Shown here piece after piece: positions 38,472-48,233 of a stretch of DNA of 64,000 nt. The position numbers and the translations under genes were made by a program. Source of the stretch: Endobugula sp965214375 (lineage in GTDB: Bacteria > Pseudomonadota > Gammaproteobacteria > Pseudomonadales > Cellvibrionaceae); NCBI GenBank assembly GCA_965214375.1, contig OZ243947.1, positions 2,170,001 to 2,234,000 on the forward strand, written 5' to 3'. The number at the start of each line of letters is the position of its first letter. Within the stretch, counting starts at the first letter, position 1. The notes beneath the pieces are model-generated. The model worked only from the letters and a program-made list of their open reading frames with translations, did no database searches and was not told where the DNA came from.

Positions 38472-39464
38472 ATGGCCAGTGTGAATACGATCCATTATCT
38501 GGTCCGTCGTGAACAATATATGCTCAATCAGTTTTGCAGTAATCTGCAAATTAAAATTGCCTATTTGGTGAATAACGGCCACCAAGCATCAGAAGCGTTA
38601 ACTGCATTATCTGCTCGGCTGGACGGTGAGGTATCTTGGGCACTGGCGAATCAAGTCGAGCTGGCTCTGGTTGAGTACTATGATGATACGATGTTAGCGA
38701 CCGAGTGGGAGCGGCGTTCGGCGGAAGTGCATAAGTTATCGGACAATCTGCAGCAGTTTTATCAGGGACATGCCTCTGAAGAAAAACCTGAAAAGCTGCG
38801 CACCTTATTACACCGTTTAGTCTCTGATCTGCAGTGGAAAAGTGAAACCAAACGAGTCATTCGCTTTAATGAAAGCCAAATGCGTCGCAAAATTGTTCTG
38901 GTATTTTTATGTGCCTTTGTATTGTTTTTCTCGTCGACCATTATGCGCGTTTTATTCGGTTACGAATTTGATAACCTGCGTTTATATTATATTTTCACCG
39001 CATCGATATCCGGTCTATTAGGCGCAGCCTTTAGCCAGCTGATTTCTATTCAATCGCGCGTTGAAGCAGCGACACTGGATCAGGTTCGAGCGATGGGACA
39101 AATCGGTTATATTATTGCGCGCGCCATGGTCGGTGCGGGTGCCGGTTTGATTATGTTTTATCTGATGCAGTCAGGTCTTCTCAGCGGTGCTTTTTTTCCG
39201 GAATTTATCCATAGTGTGGATGAGGTTGCGGGTTTTATGAATGATCTTGGCCGTAGTGCAGAGCAAATTGCAGCAAATACACAGGGTACGTCACAATCGA
39301 TTGAATCCTCGTTGGCTGTCGGGACCTTGGCGCGGCCAGCTCAGGGTTTATCGTTATTTATTGTATGGTGTCTCATTGCCGGTTTTTCGGAAAAATTGAT
39401 TCCGGGTATATTAGCCAGTAAAGCCAATGATGCAGAAGCATCTGCCAAAAAACAGGGCGAATAA
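38472..39464 (+). CDS. Membrane protein of unknown function, coupled to the receptor-channel gene
   Basis: A 330-residue protein with a cytoplasmic helical N-terminus (1-135), then membrane segments near 138-158 (IVLVFLCAFVLFFSSTIM), 168-190 (IFTASISGLLGAAFSQL), 215-237 (IIARAMVGAGAGLIMFYLM) and 293-310 (LSLFIVWCLIAGFSEKLI). No family is recognised. AAGGGTGAACCC precedes the ATG. Its stop overlaps the start of the GluR0-like gene (TAATG), so the two were translated together and probably function together; a partner or accessory subunit is an inference. Confidence 0.65.
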   Translation: MASVNTIHYLVRREQYMLNQFCSNLQIKIAYLVNNGHQASEALTALSARLDGEVSWALANQVELALVEYYDDTMLATEWERRSAEVHKLSDNLQQFYQGHASEEKPEKLRTLLHRLVSDLQWKSETKRVIRFNESQMRRKIVLVFLCAFVLFFSSTIMRVLFGYEFDNLRLYYIFTASISGLLGAAFSQLISIQSRVEAATLDQVRAMGQIGYIIARAMVGAGAGLIMFYLMQSGLLSGAFFPEFIHSVDEVAGFMNDLGRSAEQIAANTQGTSQSIESSLAVGTLARPAQGLSLFIVWCLIAGFSEKLIPGILASKANDAEASAKKQGE

Positions 39465-40587
39465 TGCTGAGACTCCTTGTATTGCTGTTGTCGTTGAGCG
39501 CCAGTGCGGCGTTTGCGGCTCAATGTGAAAAATTGCCTACCTCGAATAACGAACCAGATTTTGCACAATGCTCAGGGATTACGGAAGGGATGCTCAATGT
39601 CGCTGTACGTAATGCTCCCCCTTTTGTGTATGAAATCACAGACCCTTTTACCAGGGAATTGCGCCTAGAGGGCATTGCTATTGATCTGTGAGAAGCAATA
39701 GCAAAAAAATTGGATATTGAATATAACTATGTCTGTCTTGGCCTTGCTGATATGTTGTTGCTATTAAAAGAAGGCGTCATCAATATTTTAATTCTGGCTT
39801 GGTCTTTGCGTCGAGTCCGGCAGAATCAAATTTTGATTTCAAAAAAGCATTTAACACCATGAAAAATGCGTTTTATTCCACCAATATTTTTTATTTGTTA
39901 GGTGTGTTTGTTTTTTTGTTATCAATACAGATTTTGCTGGCACTGAAAAATATAAAAAGTTATCAGGCTATGCCTATTATGAAGGATAAATCCAAGCCTG
40001 AGATGGTCACGCATGTTGTCCTCTATTCCATGTTAAATATTAGTGGTATCCGTAAGGACGTGTTTGGTTTTTCATCGGTGACCATGCAGCTATTTTCTGT
40101 ATTGATTTTGGTGTTTGGCATCAGTGTGTCTGCCAGTCTGTTTGGTATGGTCACTGCCGCCTTAACTCAAAGTGTCAGTGAAAAAGCCAATTATTCAATG
40201 TACAATGTTGACCGTTATGGTGTGTCGACTCTGCTGGTCTCAACGGCACAAAATTATTTATGTGCTTCACCTAAAAAGCCGGCGTCAATGTCATTAACCG
40301 CTACTTGGGCAGATGCATTGCTTAAAGTGGTTGACGGTGAAAAAGATGTGGTGTTGGGTGATTGGGTGCAGCTGGTTTATCTATCACAAAAACCCAAGTT
40401 GCGCGATAAGATTACTGTACATAGCAAGTCATTTAAATTTGAACCCTATGGTTGGGGTTTAAAAACTGATCACCCGTTAAGAGATCGCATTAACTAAGAG
40501 CTCATTGGTATATTGCGTAGCTCTTTAGGTCCCGAGATTGTGGATCGGTATATTGGGGATGAGCAGATAAGTATGAAAACGTATTAA
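39464..40587 (+). pseudogene. GluR0-like solute-binding receptor with inserted channel, multiply broken
   Basis: The restored order is signal peptide (1-22), first lobe of an amino-acid-binding domain (GMLNVAVRNAPPFVYE, LEGIAIDL), then two or three membrane segments (NIFYLLGVFVFLLSIQILL; FSVLILVFGISVSASLFGMV) with an intervening pore-like stretch SMLNISGIRKDVFG, then the second lobe (YLCASPKKPASMSLTATWAD, EPYGWGLKTDHPLRDRIN). This split-lobe layout is that of prokaryotic ionotropic glutamate receptors such as GluR0. Lesions: TGA at 39689-39691 in place of the usual Trp (IDLWEAIA), a frameshift with loss of about 25 codons near 39785-39795 (the frame resumes NSGLVFASSP), and TAA at 40495-40497 followed in frame by ELIGILRSSLG. 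The potassium-type TVGYGD filter is absent. Confidence 0.7.
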
Positions 40588-40598
40588 GTAAATATTTA

Positions 40599-41237
40599 CT
40601 ATGTTTTTTGTAATTGCTTTTGATGTAAATACACGCTAGCTTTTTTCAATATGCCATTAATCAAGGCTGCAGATAATAAAAACCATAGGGCGACATACAA
40701 ATACACCCACAGCATAATAGCGGGGTCGCTGCTGATAGCGATAGCCGTTTTGGCGCGGCCAACAATTTCATTGACACCGATAACTGATGCGGTTGATGAA
40801 GCCATAATGATAATTAAAAAGTATTGTGTCCATGAGACTAAAAACATGGGTAAGGCAATTGAGTTTTGCTTTTTTAGTTCGCGTATAAGCCGCAAAAACT
40901 GATCTGAAGCGAAACCGATAACCGGTAAAGTTAAGGCAATAGAGGCTTTTATCCAGCTTGGAAAGCGTACGGGTTCACCCATCCAGTCAAACTCAACAGG
41001 CACAATAAAAGCAATATAAAACATAAACACAAAGCTGGGAATATTGCGAAATACGCCAGTTGCCATTGAGCAGCTAGAGATGAGCGCCCCCCGCTGACTA
41101 TTGCGTCCACAAGCCAGAGCCCAGCCAATAAATGTGCCCATGATCATGGCAACTAAAGAAATTAAGAGGTTCAATCCAAAACCGCTGTCAAAGGTTGGTG
41201 TCCAGTGGATAATAAGGTTCAATAGTTCAGTGTTCAT
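40599..41237 (-). CDS. Polar amino acid ABC transporter permease
   Basis: A 212-residue inner-membrane permease of the HisM/GlnP family, with about five membrane segments and RNIPSFVFMFYIAFIVP and a conserved cytoplasmic loop region in LIRELKKQNSIALPMFLVSWTQYF. Its ATG overlaps the end of the upstream fused binding-protein/permease gene by four bases, so the two would form the heteromeric pore. No ATPase gene lies nearby, and the partner is broken, so function is doubtful although this frame is open. Confidence 0.8.
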   Translation of the reverse strand: MNTELLNLIIHWTPTFDSGFGLNLLISLVAMIMGTFIGWALACGRNSQRGALISSCSMATGVFRNIPSFVFMFYIAFIVPVEFDWMGEPVRFPSWIKASIALTLPVIGFASDQFLRLIRELKKQNSIALPMFLVSWTQYFLIIIMASSTASVIGVNEIVGRAKTAIAISSDPAIMLWVYLYVALWFLLSAALINGILKKASVYLHQKQLQKT

Positions 41238-42853
41238 TGTTTACCTCCGTGTGCCTGAGTATGCACAATACGTTTGCGTAAAATATCCAGTAAAAAAATA
41301 AACGCATAAACAATAAAGAAATAAAACACCAATAAGAAAGTCATCATTTCAGATTTATTGCCAAATGCTGTCATAATATTATTAGAAGCAGAAATCAGCT
41401 CAGGTACTGCAATGGTGCTGGCAAGTCCCACTGCTTTAACAATATTCACTGAATTAGCATTAATGCCTTCATAAGCATGTTGAAATGCACGCGAAAAAAT
41501 GAGTTTAACATTGCGGGTATTATTATTGTTGGCTTCTTCTTGTAGCGCTTGATGCAATAAGACAGCATTACTGGATCCGGCATACAGAGAGAATACGATA
41601 ATAGAAACAACAATGGCGTTAAAATTTATGCCGTAATGTAAGGATAACAGTCCGCCTATGCCAAAAAAGATAATGTATCAATTTAATAGTGGCGGTGTCA
41701 TACGGAAAATATCATTGAGTCGTGCGGCGATCCAGCTAAATGCAGAAGGTAGACGGTAGAGTGTTAGGCCGATAATAATGCCGCAAACTAATGAGCCAAT
41801 CATAGCGCTCAGGCTCAGTAATAAGGTGAGGCCAATCCCCTTAAGTAATAATGTTTGACTAAATGTGTCGTGTTCGGGTGGAAAGTTGATTCCCAAGCTG
41901 GATAGAAAGGTGTCTTTTTTAGCGGTTTTGTGTGCAATACTGTTGCGATCAAGACATTCCAGAGGGTATGAGTGGTCACGCAAACGTTTACAGATATAAA
42001 CACCTTGTGGATTTTTTGCATTCCAGCGTTTGTTTTGATCAATTAAATATTGGCTGTTACGAAGCCCCCATTTTTTTTCCAGTTCTAATAATCTGCCTGA
42101 ACGATGCCATTCAGCAATAATGCCAGAGATTAATATACCAAAGGCAGTGTTTTTTTCTGTGGATTTAACCGCAATGGCCCATGGGTTAGACATAATTGTG
42201 TTAAGAGGTAATTGATAATTTTTCCACTTGTCCTCTTTGAGCAGGGCGGCAATGGCAGAGTCATCGTAAATCCACCCTATACATTTACTAAATTCCAATG
42301 CCGCAAGGCTGTTGATTTTATTGTTAAAAATTTTAGGGTCTAACAAAAAATTTTCAATTAAATCACGATTAAAAAACGCATTGCGTGTTAAACAAATCGG
42401 CTGTCTATACAGATCAGCCCAGCTATCAGGTGTAAAGCCGTCGGGTGGTGTCAGCAATGTGGCACCGCTTGAATAATAGCTGGGTTCCAAAATGCCTGTT
42501 TGTTTGCGTCGTTGTTCTGTATCGCTTATGGTGGCAATTAATAAATCAATAGCCCCGGATTCTAATTGACCAATACGATCTGTCGCATCAACTCTTTGGA
42601 GCTGCAGTTCAACCCCCATTTTGTCGGCAATTTCGCGCGCCAAAGCTGGCTCTAGTCCGACAATATTTGCCTTTTCATCATAAAATCCCCAAGGTGGATA
42701 GTCAGCCTTGACACCGACAATCAGCTTGTTGCGGGCGCTAATGGTGTCTAGTTGCTCGGAGTAGGTGTCGGCGATCGCATGAGGGTTAAGCAGTATGGTT
42801 GCCAAAAACACTAACACAATGTGTAGAAATAAAGCGGGGTGTCTAGGAATCAT
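41234..42853 (-). pseudogene. Solute-binding protein/permease fusion of an amino acid ABC transporter, in-frame TGA
   Basis: Signal or anchor (about 1-28), a full periplasmic amino-acid-binding domain (KLIVGVKADYPPWGFYDEK; ESGAIDLLIATISDTEQRR), a Cys-containing linker, then a HisM/GlnP-type membrane domain beginning at QTLLLKGIGLTLLLSLSAM. TGA at 41680-41678 interrupts the membrane domain (FRMTPPLLN*YIIFFGIGG). Reading on in the same frame gives the remaining helices to 41234, so one nonsense change separates the two parts. TGG or TTA would restore it. Restored length is about 539 residues. The ATG at 42853 is preferred to the upstream start at 42907. It follows the methyltransferase pseudogene by 22 bases. 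Confidence 0.8.
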
Positions 42854-42875
42854 GGTTCTATGCCTGATAATTGTT

Positions 42876-43746
42876 TTAGTTATTGGTATCGGCACTACAA
42901 TTGACACGACAGCTCACTAGAATGCCATAACCCCATTGCGGTGGGGTAATTTTACAGAGTTGACGATCTAGCCAGCCAAGCAACCGATAACGGGTGACCC
43001 AGTTTTCAGGAAAAATACTTTCTGCAACCATATGTTCTATAGTCAAACCAGCGCGCTCTATAGTCTCTGTTAATGTCTTTGCGTCATAAAGGTAGTAATA
43101 AAAAGAAATGTCTTCGTTATTAATGCTACGCGAATAAGTAATCTCGTGGCTCTGTTGTTCTTGTTGCCGTTTTTTAAAGCGCCTGTGACGGTTAGGGACA
43201 GATAAGATTAACCTGCCAGTCTCAGTTTTAAGCGACACTTTTAAATAATGCAGTAGTATTTGGCGTTCTTTTTCTGTGCGTATATGTGACAGCACACCAA
43301 ATAACAGTAGTTAAACGTCGAAGGTATGTTTGCTATCGATCACTAGCTGTTCCATGTCGTGATAGATGGTCACGCGATCATTGTTTTGAGTAGCATGAAG
43401 CTGCTTGTGTAATATCTCTAGCGGTATTGATGAAATATCATAGGCAGAAAAATGGATATCGCGGGTACGTTTGAGTAAGGTCAATAAGTAGCGCCCGCTG
43501 CCACAACCGTAATCCAGAAGCTGTAGTGGTTGTTTGTTTTTGTGTGATAATCTCTGAATCTGTTTTTCAATAAACAATAATTTGTGAGCGTTGACATCCG
43601 GATAGCGTGTTTTATAAACACCGCTGGAAAAATAACGGTTATAATTGTTGTTTATCGCGCCAGCGGCAAGTTTAAGAGGTCCGATCCTTGTCTTTTTATG
43701 GGGATTAGGCGTTCGTTGATTGGTTTGTGCCTGTTTTTTTAAGCAT
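42876..43746 (-). pseudogene. SAM-dependent methyltransferase, A7 frameshift and TAA
   Basis: The class I methyltransferase core is seen: LLDYGCGSGRYLLTLL (motif I), SAYDIS (motif II) and FDV*LLLFGVLSHI (motif IV region), where the star is TAA at 43313-43311. At the 5' end, ATG 43746 (with AAGGGA upstream) is followed by A7 (plus strand T7 43734-43740). With six A it joins the long frame through TPNPHKKTRIGPLKLAAGAI. Two lesions make loss of function likely. The C-terminal part (ITPPQWGYGILVSCRV) resembles small-molecule methyltransferases. About 290 residues are restored; substrate unknown. Confidence 0.75.
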
Positions 43747-43836
43747 TATGTTTCCCTTGAGATGCGGCAGTGTATCAAATTGATAAATTCGTTACTATGA
43801 TGTTTGCAATAAATAGAACCGTAAGAGAGGTGTTCT

Positions 43837-44412
43837 TTGTTTGAAGATTATGATGCGCAGAATCATTGTCTGGGGTTTGATGATTTTTGCGATTTGTTAA
43901 TTCCCTACGGTGCCTTAAACAGCCCGGCAGAATTGCATGGGCTCCTTTGTGGAAAATTATGTGGTGGTGCCAAATTAACGGTGAACCAATGGTTACAAAG
44001 TGCTTGGGAATTTCTGGATGTGACAGAAGTGCCTGACGGGCAAGCCAATGATGAAATCTCACATTTGATGGAGATTACTGTTAAACAGCTCACGTCGGGG
44101 GATTATGATTTGCAGCTATTGTTACCTGATGATGATACGGATTTGGAACAGCGCACTCAGGCTCTATCACAGTGGTGCCATGGTTTTTTAAGTGGTTTTG
44201 GGACTGCCGGTATTAGCCCGGATGCCGAGTTTTCCAGGGACAACGCCGATGCGTTAAGAGATATGGCAGCCATTGTTCAGGCCGCCGTTTCTGATGATGA
44301 AGAGGAAGACGAGCAAGAGGCGGGTTATTATGATCTTGTTGAATATGTTCGTGTTGTTGCGATGAACTTTTATGCAGAACATCATGTTGATGAAGATGCC
44401 ACCTTCCATTAG
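43837..44412 (+). CDS. ygfB: YgfB/UPF0149 family protein
   Basis: A 191-residue acidic helical protein. The N-terminal half has the family pattern of SPAELHGLLCGKLCGG, and the C-terminal half has WCHGFLSGFGTAGIS and LVEYVRVVAMNFYAE. It starts at a TTG with GAGAGG ahead. It precedes pepP by 8 bases, the conserved ygfB-pepP-ubiH-ubiI order. In Pseudomonas a homologue is described as a repressor-type regulator; its role in E. coli is unclear. Confidence 0.92.
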   Translation: MFEDYDAQNHCLGFDDFCDLLIPYGALNSPAELHGLLCGKLCGGAKLTVNQWLQSAWEFLDVTEVPDGQANDEISHLMEITVKQLTSGDYDLQLLLPDDDTDLEQRTQALSQWCHGFLSGFGTAGISPDAEFSRDNADALRDMAAIVQAAVSDDEEEDEQEAGYYDLVEYVRVVAMNFYAEHHVDEDATFH

Positions 44413-44420
44413 AGAGTTTC

Positions 44421-45749
44421 ATGACTACAGATATTACCAAGCAGGAATTTGCGCGTCGTCGACAATCATTAATGGCACATTTTGAGCCGAATAGTATTGC
44501 CATTATTCCCGCCGCGCTGGAGAAAGTTCGCAACCGAGATTCTCATTATGCCTATCGGCAAGACAGCGACTTTTATTACCTGACGGGTTTCCTTGAACCG
44601 GAAGCAGTATTGGTGTTATTGCCGGGGCGTGAACATGGCGAAACCATTGTATTTTGTCGTGAAAAAGATCCAGAGCGTGAAACGTGGGATGGTTATCGTG
44701 CGGGTCAACAAGGTGCCTGTAAAGAGTATGGTGCGGACGACGCTTTTCCTATAACGGATATTAATGAAATCTTGCCGGGCTTACTGGAGGGCCGTGAGCG
44801 CGTCTATTATTCCATGGGGCGTGACCATCAATTTGATCAGCAGGTAATGAGTTGGGTCAATCATATCCGCGAAAAAGTGCGTTCGGGTGCTGCGCCACCG
44901 GGCGAGTTTTTAAATCTCGATCACCTGTTACATGATCTGCGTTTATTTAAAAGTGCTGCCGAAGTTCGCTTGATGCGTAAGGCGGCAGAAGTGTCTGCCG
45001 AGGCGCATCGTCAAGCGATGCAAGTTTGTCAGCCGGGTATGTACGAATACGAACTGGAAGCACAATTACATTATCATTTTATGCGATCGGGTTCACGTTC
45101 ACCGGCGTATACCTCCATTGTGGGTAGTGGTGATAATGCCTGTATTTTGCATTACATTGATAATAATAAACAGATGAAAGAGGGAGAGTTGGTCTTAATT
45201 GATGCGGGTTGCGAGCTCTCTTGTTATGCTTCCGATATTACACGCACGTTTCCAGTCAATGGAAAATTTTCTAAAGAACAACGGGCCATTTATCAGATTG
45301 TTCTGGATGCACAACACGCCGCGATTGCGGCTATTAAGCCGGGTAATCATTGGAATGACCCGCATGAAGCGTCTGTTAGCGTGATCACACAAGGGTTATT
45401 CGATCTGGGTTTGTTGCAAGGTGACGACGTTGATGCCTTGATAAAAGATCAAGCCTATAAACCCTTTTATATGCATCGCATTGGCCACTGGTTAGGTATG
45501 GATGTACACGATGTGGGTGATTATAAAGTCGGTGGTGAGTGGCGTGTGCTAGAGCCAGGTATGGTGATGACGGTAGAGCCGGGAATCTATATTGCCAAAG
45601 ACAATACAAGTGTGGATAAAAAGTGGCGTGGTATTGGTGTGCGCATTGAGGACGATGTACTGATTACCAAAACGGGCTATGATATTTTATCAAAAGATGT
45701 CCCCAAAACGATTGATGATATCGAAACCTTAATGCAGGGAAGTGTGTGA
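44421..45749 (+). CDS. pepP: Xaa-Pro aminopeptidase (aminopeptidase P)
   Basis: Manganese peptidase that removes an N-terminal residue before proline. The N-terminal AMP_N domain (about 1-165; YRQDSDFYYLTGF) and the pita-bread catalytic domain follow. Metal ligands are visible: LIDAGCELSCYASDITRTF (two Asp), HRIGHWLGMDVHDVGD (His), EPGIYI (Glu) and IGVRIEDDVL (Glu). Length 442 matches E. coli PepP. It overlaps ubiH by four bases. Confidence 0.96.
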   Translation: MTTDITKQEFARRRQSLMAHFEPNSIAIIPAALEKVRNRDSHYAYRQDSDFYYLTGFLEPEAVLVLLPGREHGETIVFCREKDPERETWDGYRAGQQGACKEYGADDAFPITDINEILPGLLEGRERVYYSMGRDHQFDQQVMSWVNHIREKVRSGAAPPGEFLNLDHLLHDLRLFKSAAEVRLMRKAAEVSAEAHRQAMQVCQPGMYEYELEAQLHYHFMRSGSRSPAYTSIVGSGDNACILHYIDNNKQMKEGELVLIDAGCELSCYASDITRTFPVNGKFSKEQRAIYQIVLDAQHAAIAAIKPGNHWNDPHEASVSVITQGLFDLGLLQGDDVDALIKDQAYKPFYMHRIGHWLGMDVHDVGDYKVGGEWRVLEPGMVMTVEPGIYIAKDNTSVDKKWRGIGVRIEDDVLITKTGYDILSKDVPKTIDDIETLMQGSV

Positions 45750-46975
45750 GTAAGACCGGCACAACAATTGCCATCGTTGGTGGTGGTATGGTGGGTATCA
45801 GCTTTGCGCTGTTTCTCGCGCGTTGTTTGCCTGCCGTACGTGTCGTATTGATTGAGCAACATGCTTTGCCTGTGTCAGTGAATGGTGCATTGCCGTCTGT
45901 GCCGGTATTACAGCCAAGTTTTGATGCACGCTCTACCGCAATCAGTGCAGGTAGCGTGACGTTATTGCAAGCGTTGGGTTGTTGGCACCTTATTGAAAAA
46001 CATGCAGCACCGATTCGGTCGATTCATATTTCTGATCGTGGACATTATCAGGGTGCGCAGTTGGCGGCTGAAGAATACGATGTTGATGCGCTGGGTTATG
46101 TGGTTGAAAACAGTTGGTTGGGTCAATGCTTGTTATATCAAATGCAGCACAGCGCCATTGAGTGTTTGGCGCCTGCAGCCGTTACCCATTGTGACTTTAA
46201 AAAAACGGCAGCCGTACTACATCTGGACCATGATGAGCAGGCCGTACTTGAGGCTGATGTCGTGATTGTGGCAGACGGCGCAGATTCAGACCTGTGTAAA
46301 ACCATGGGTGTTGAGTACCACAAACAGGAGTATCAGCAATCCGCTATGATTGCCAATATTGGGCTTGCCAATTCCCATCGCGGTGTTGCTTATGAGCGCT
46401 TTACTGCACAGGGGCCAATAGCCTTATTGCCGTTGACGGATTGTGACAATACGCATCGTGCGGCTTTAGTGTGGACGCATCCGGAACATGCCATTGATGA
46501 TGTCATGGCGATGGACGATACACAATGTCTACAACAGCTACAAAAAATGTTTGGTTTTAGAGCGGGTGTGTTTACGGATATAGGAACGAGGCAGGCCTAC
46601 CCGTTGACGCAATGTACTGCTTGCGAGCAGGTGCGTTCACGTGTGATTGTCGCCGGTAATGCAGCGCACTTTCTTCACCCTGTTGCCGGTCAGGGATTTA
46701 ATCTTTCTTTACGCGATGGTGCTGTATTGGCTGACGTACTATCGACAGCACAAAAAAGTGGTGAAGACATTGGGCAATATAGAATTTTACAGCGTTACAC
46801 CGCGCAACGTGAACAGGATCAGAGCCTGACTATTGCGCTCACCCACACGATGGTGAAATTGTTTTCATCTGATAATATGGCACACTCTTTAGTGCGTCAA
46901 TTGGGTTTGATGACCCTGAATGCACATACATCAATTAAGAACGTGTTTGTGCAACAAATGATGGGTTCGCTTTAA
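45746..46975 (+). CDS. ubiH: Ubiquinone biosynthesis FAD monooxygenase UbiH
   Basis: Flavin hydroxylase of the coenzyme Q pathway. FAD-binding GGGMVGISFALFLAR is at about 10-24, the DG motif VVADGADSDLCK near 170-181, and GNAAHFLHPVAGQGFN near 303-318. The start is GTG in the GTGTGAG overlap with pepP. At 409 residues it is slightly longer than E. coli UbiH (392). UbiH versus other Ubi hydroxylases is assigned by gene order. Confidence 0.9.
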   Translation: MSKTGTTIAIVGGGMVGISFALFLARCLPAVRVVLIEQHALPVSVNGALPSVPVLQPSFDARSTAISAGSVTLLQALGCWHLIEKHAAPIRSIHISDRGHYQGAQLAAEEYDVDALGYVVENSWLGQCLLYQMQHSAIECLAPAAVTHCDFKKTAAVLHLDHDEQAVLEADVVIVADGADSDLCKTMGVEYHKQEYQQSAMIANIGLANSHRGVAYERFTAQGPIALLPLTDCDNTHRAALVWTHPEHAIDDVMAMDDTQCLQQLQKMFGFRAGVFTDIGTRQAYPLTQCTACEQVRSRVIVAGNAAHFLHPVAGQGFNLSLRDGAVLADVLSTAQKSGEDIGQYRILQRYTAQREQDQSLTIALTHTMVKLFSSDNMAHSLVRQLGLMTLNAHTSIKNVFVQQMMGSL

Positions 46976-46977
46976 TT

Positions 46978-48213
46978 ATGCAAGTAGATAATCCGGTATA
47001 CGATATTATTATCATTGGTGCAGGCTTGGTGGGTGCCAGTTTTGCTGCCTTGTTAAGCCAGCGCATAGACACTGAAAAAAATCCTTTACGTATCGCGCTA
47101 ATTGCTGGTGGTCAGGCACCGAACCTTCCAGAATTTTCTGCAAGCGATCCGAAGTTTGATCCTAGAGTGGTGGCATTAACGCACAGTTCGCAAGCGTTAT
47201 TGCAAGAAATGGGAGTGTGGCAACAGATACAACAACGTGTTTGTCAGTATACCGATATGCATGTGTGGGATAATGAGGGCACCGCCAGTATTCATTTTGC
47301 AGCCAAAGAGATACAACAAACTCATCTTGGCAGTATTGCTGAAAATAGTGTTGTGTTGCATGCCGTTTTACAGGATTTGGATACCATACCGTTTGTCGAT
47401 ATCTTTCGTGGTACTCGTGTTACCACTATTGAGAAAAGTCGTGACGGCAGCACACGACTGGGTTGTGATAATGATGTGTGTTTACGTACATCGTTGGTGG
47501 TTGCCGCTGATGGTGGTCAATCCAGATTGCGTGCATTGGCCGATATGCCAACCAGAGAGTGGGATTATCAACATAAAGCGATTGTTGCAACGGTTGAATC
47601 TGAATCCTCGCATCAGTGGACGGCGTGGCAAAATTTTTTAAGTAGTGGGCCGCTGGCTTTTTTGCCGTTGCAACATTCGTCAGAACGATATTGTTCTATT
47701 GTGTGGTCGTTGGAGACTGAAAAAGCAGATCGTATGATGGCGCTGGATGATCAGGATTTTTGCCATCAGTTGGGTGGCGCTTTTGAACATCGTCTGGGAA
47801 AAGTGGTGTCCGTGAGTCAGCGTTTTTGCTTTCCATTACGGCAGCGCCATGCTCTGGATTATCATAAAGATAACATCGTATTAATCGGTGATGCTGCGCA
47901 TACTATACATCCCTTGGCTGGGCAGGGCGTGAATTTAGGTTTGCTGGATGCATCGGCATTGTCTAATGAGATCGCACGTGCATTGCAACGTGGTTTGTTA
48001 TTAGGCGATGAATCGGTAATGCGTCGTTATCAGCGTAAACGCAAGATGCATAATGTTGAGGTGATGTTGTTAATGGAAGCGTTGAAACGTTTATTCGGTG
48101 GACGACAACTATGGTTGCGTTGGTTGCGTAACACCGGGTTGAATATGGTCAACCATGTTCAACCGTTAAAAAACTGGTTTGCCAAACAAGCCATCAGACA
48201 TTATGACCATTAA
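46978..48213 (+). CDS. ubiI: Ubiquinone biosynthesis FAD monooxygenase UbiI-like
   Basis: Second hydroxylase of the same family, two bases after ubiH. GAGLVGASFAALLSQ is at about 13-27, VVAADGGQSRLRALADMP near 176-193 and GDAAHTIHPLAGQGVNLG near 303-320. Length 411. In E. coli ubiI is the C5 hydroxylase and sits after ubiH. The paralogues differ enough that each step is probably served separately. Confidence 0.9.
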   Translation: MQVDNPVYDIIIIGAGLVGASFAALLSQRIDTEKNPLRIALIAGGQAPNLPEFSASDPKFDPRVVALTHSSQALLQEMGVWQQIQQRVCQYTDMHVWDNEGTASIHFAAKEIQQTHLGSIAENSVVLHAVLQDLDTIPFVDIFRGTRVTTIEKSRDGSTRLGCDNDVCLRTSLVVAADGGQSRLRALADMPTREWDYQHKAIVATVESESSHQWTAWQNFLSSGPLAFLPLQHSSERYCSIVWSLETEKADRMMALDDQDFCHQLGGAFEHRLGKVVSVSQRFCFPLRQRHALDYHKDNIVLIGDAAHTIHPLAGQGVNLGLLDASALSNEIARALQRGLLLGDESVMRRYQRKRKMHNVEVMLLMEALKRLFGGRQLWLRWLRNTGLNMVNHVQPLKNWFAKQAIRHYDH

Positions 48214-48233
48214 CAGGGCGATTTACTGCATCG

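Noticed and set aside
10778..41680. Stop-codon reassignment, because TAA and TGA appear inside many good reading frames
   Set aside because: All three stop codons are also used normally at the ends of intact genes here (TAA in hfq and ahcY, TGA in miaA and pepP, TAG in ywqJ-independent small frame at 18678), and frameshifts accompany the internal stops. Decay explains both.
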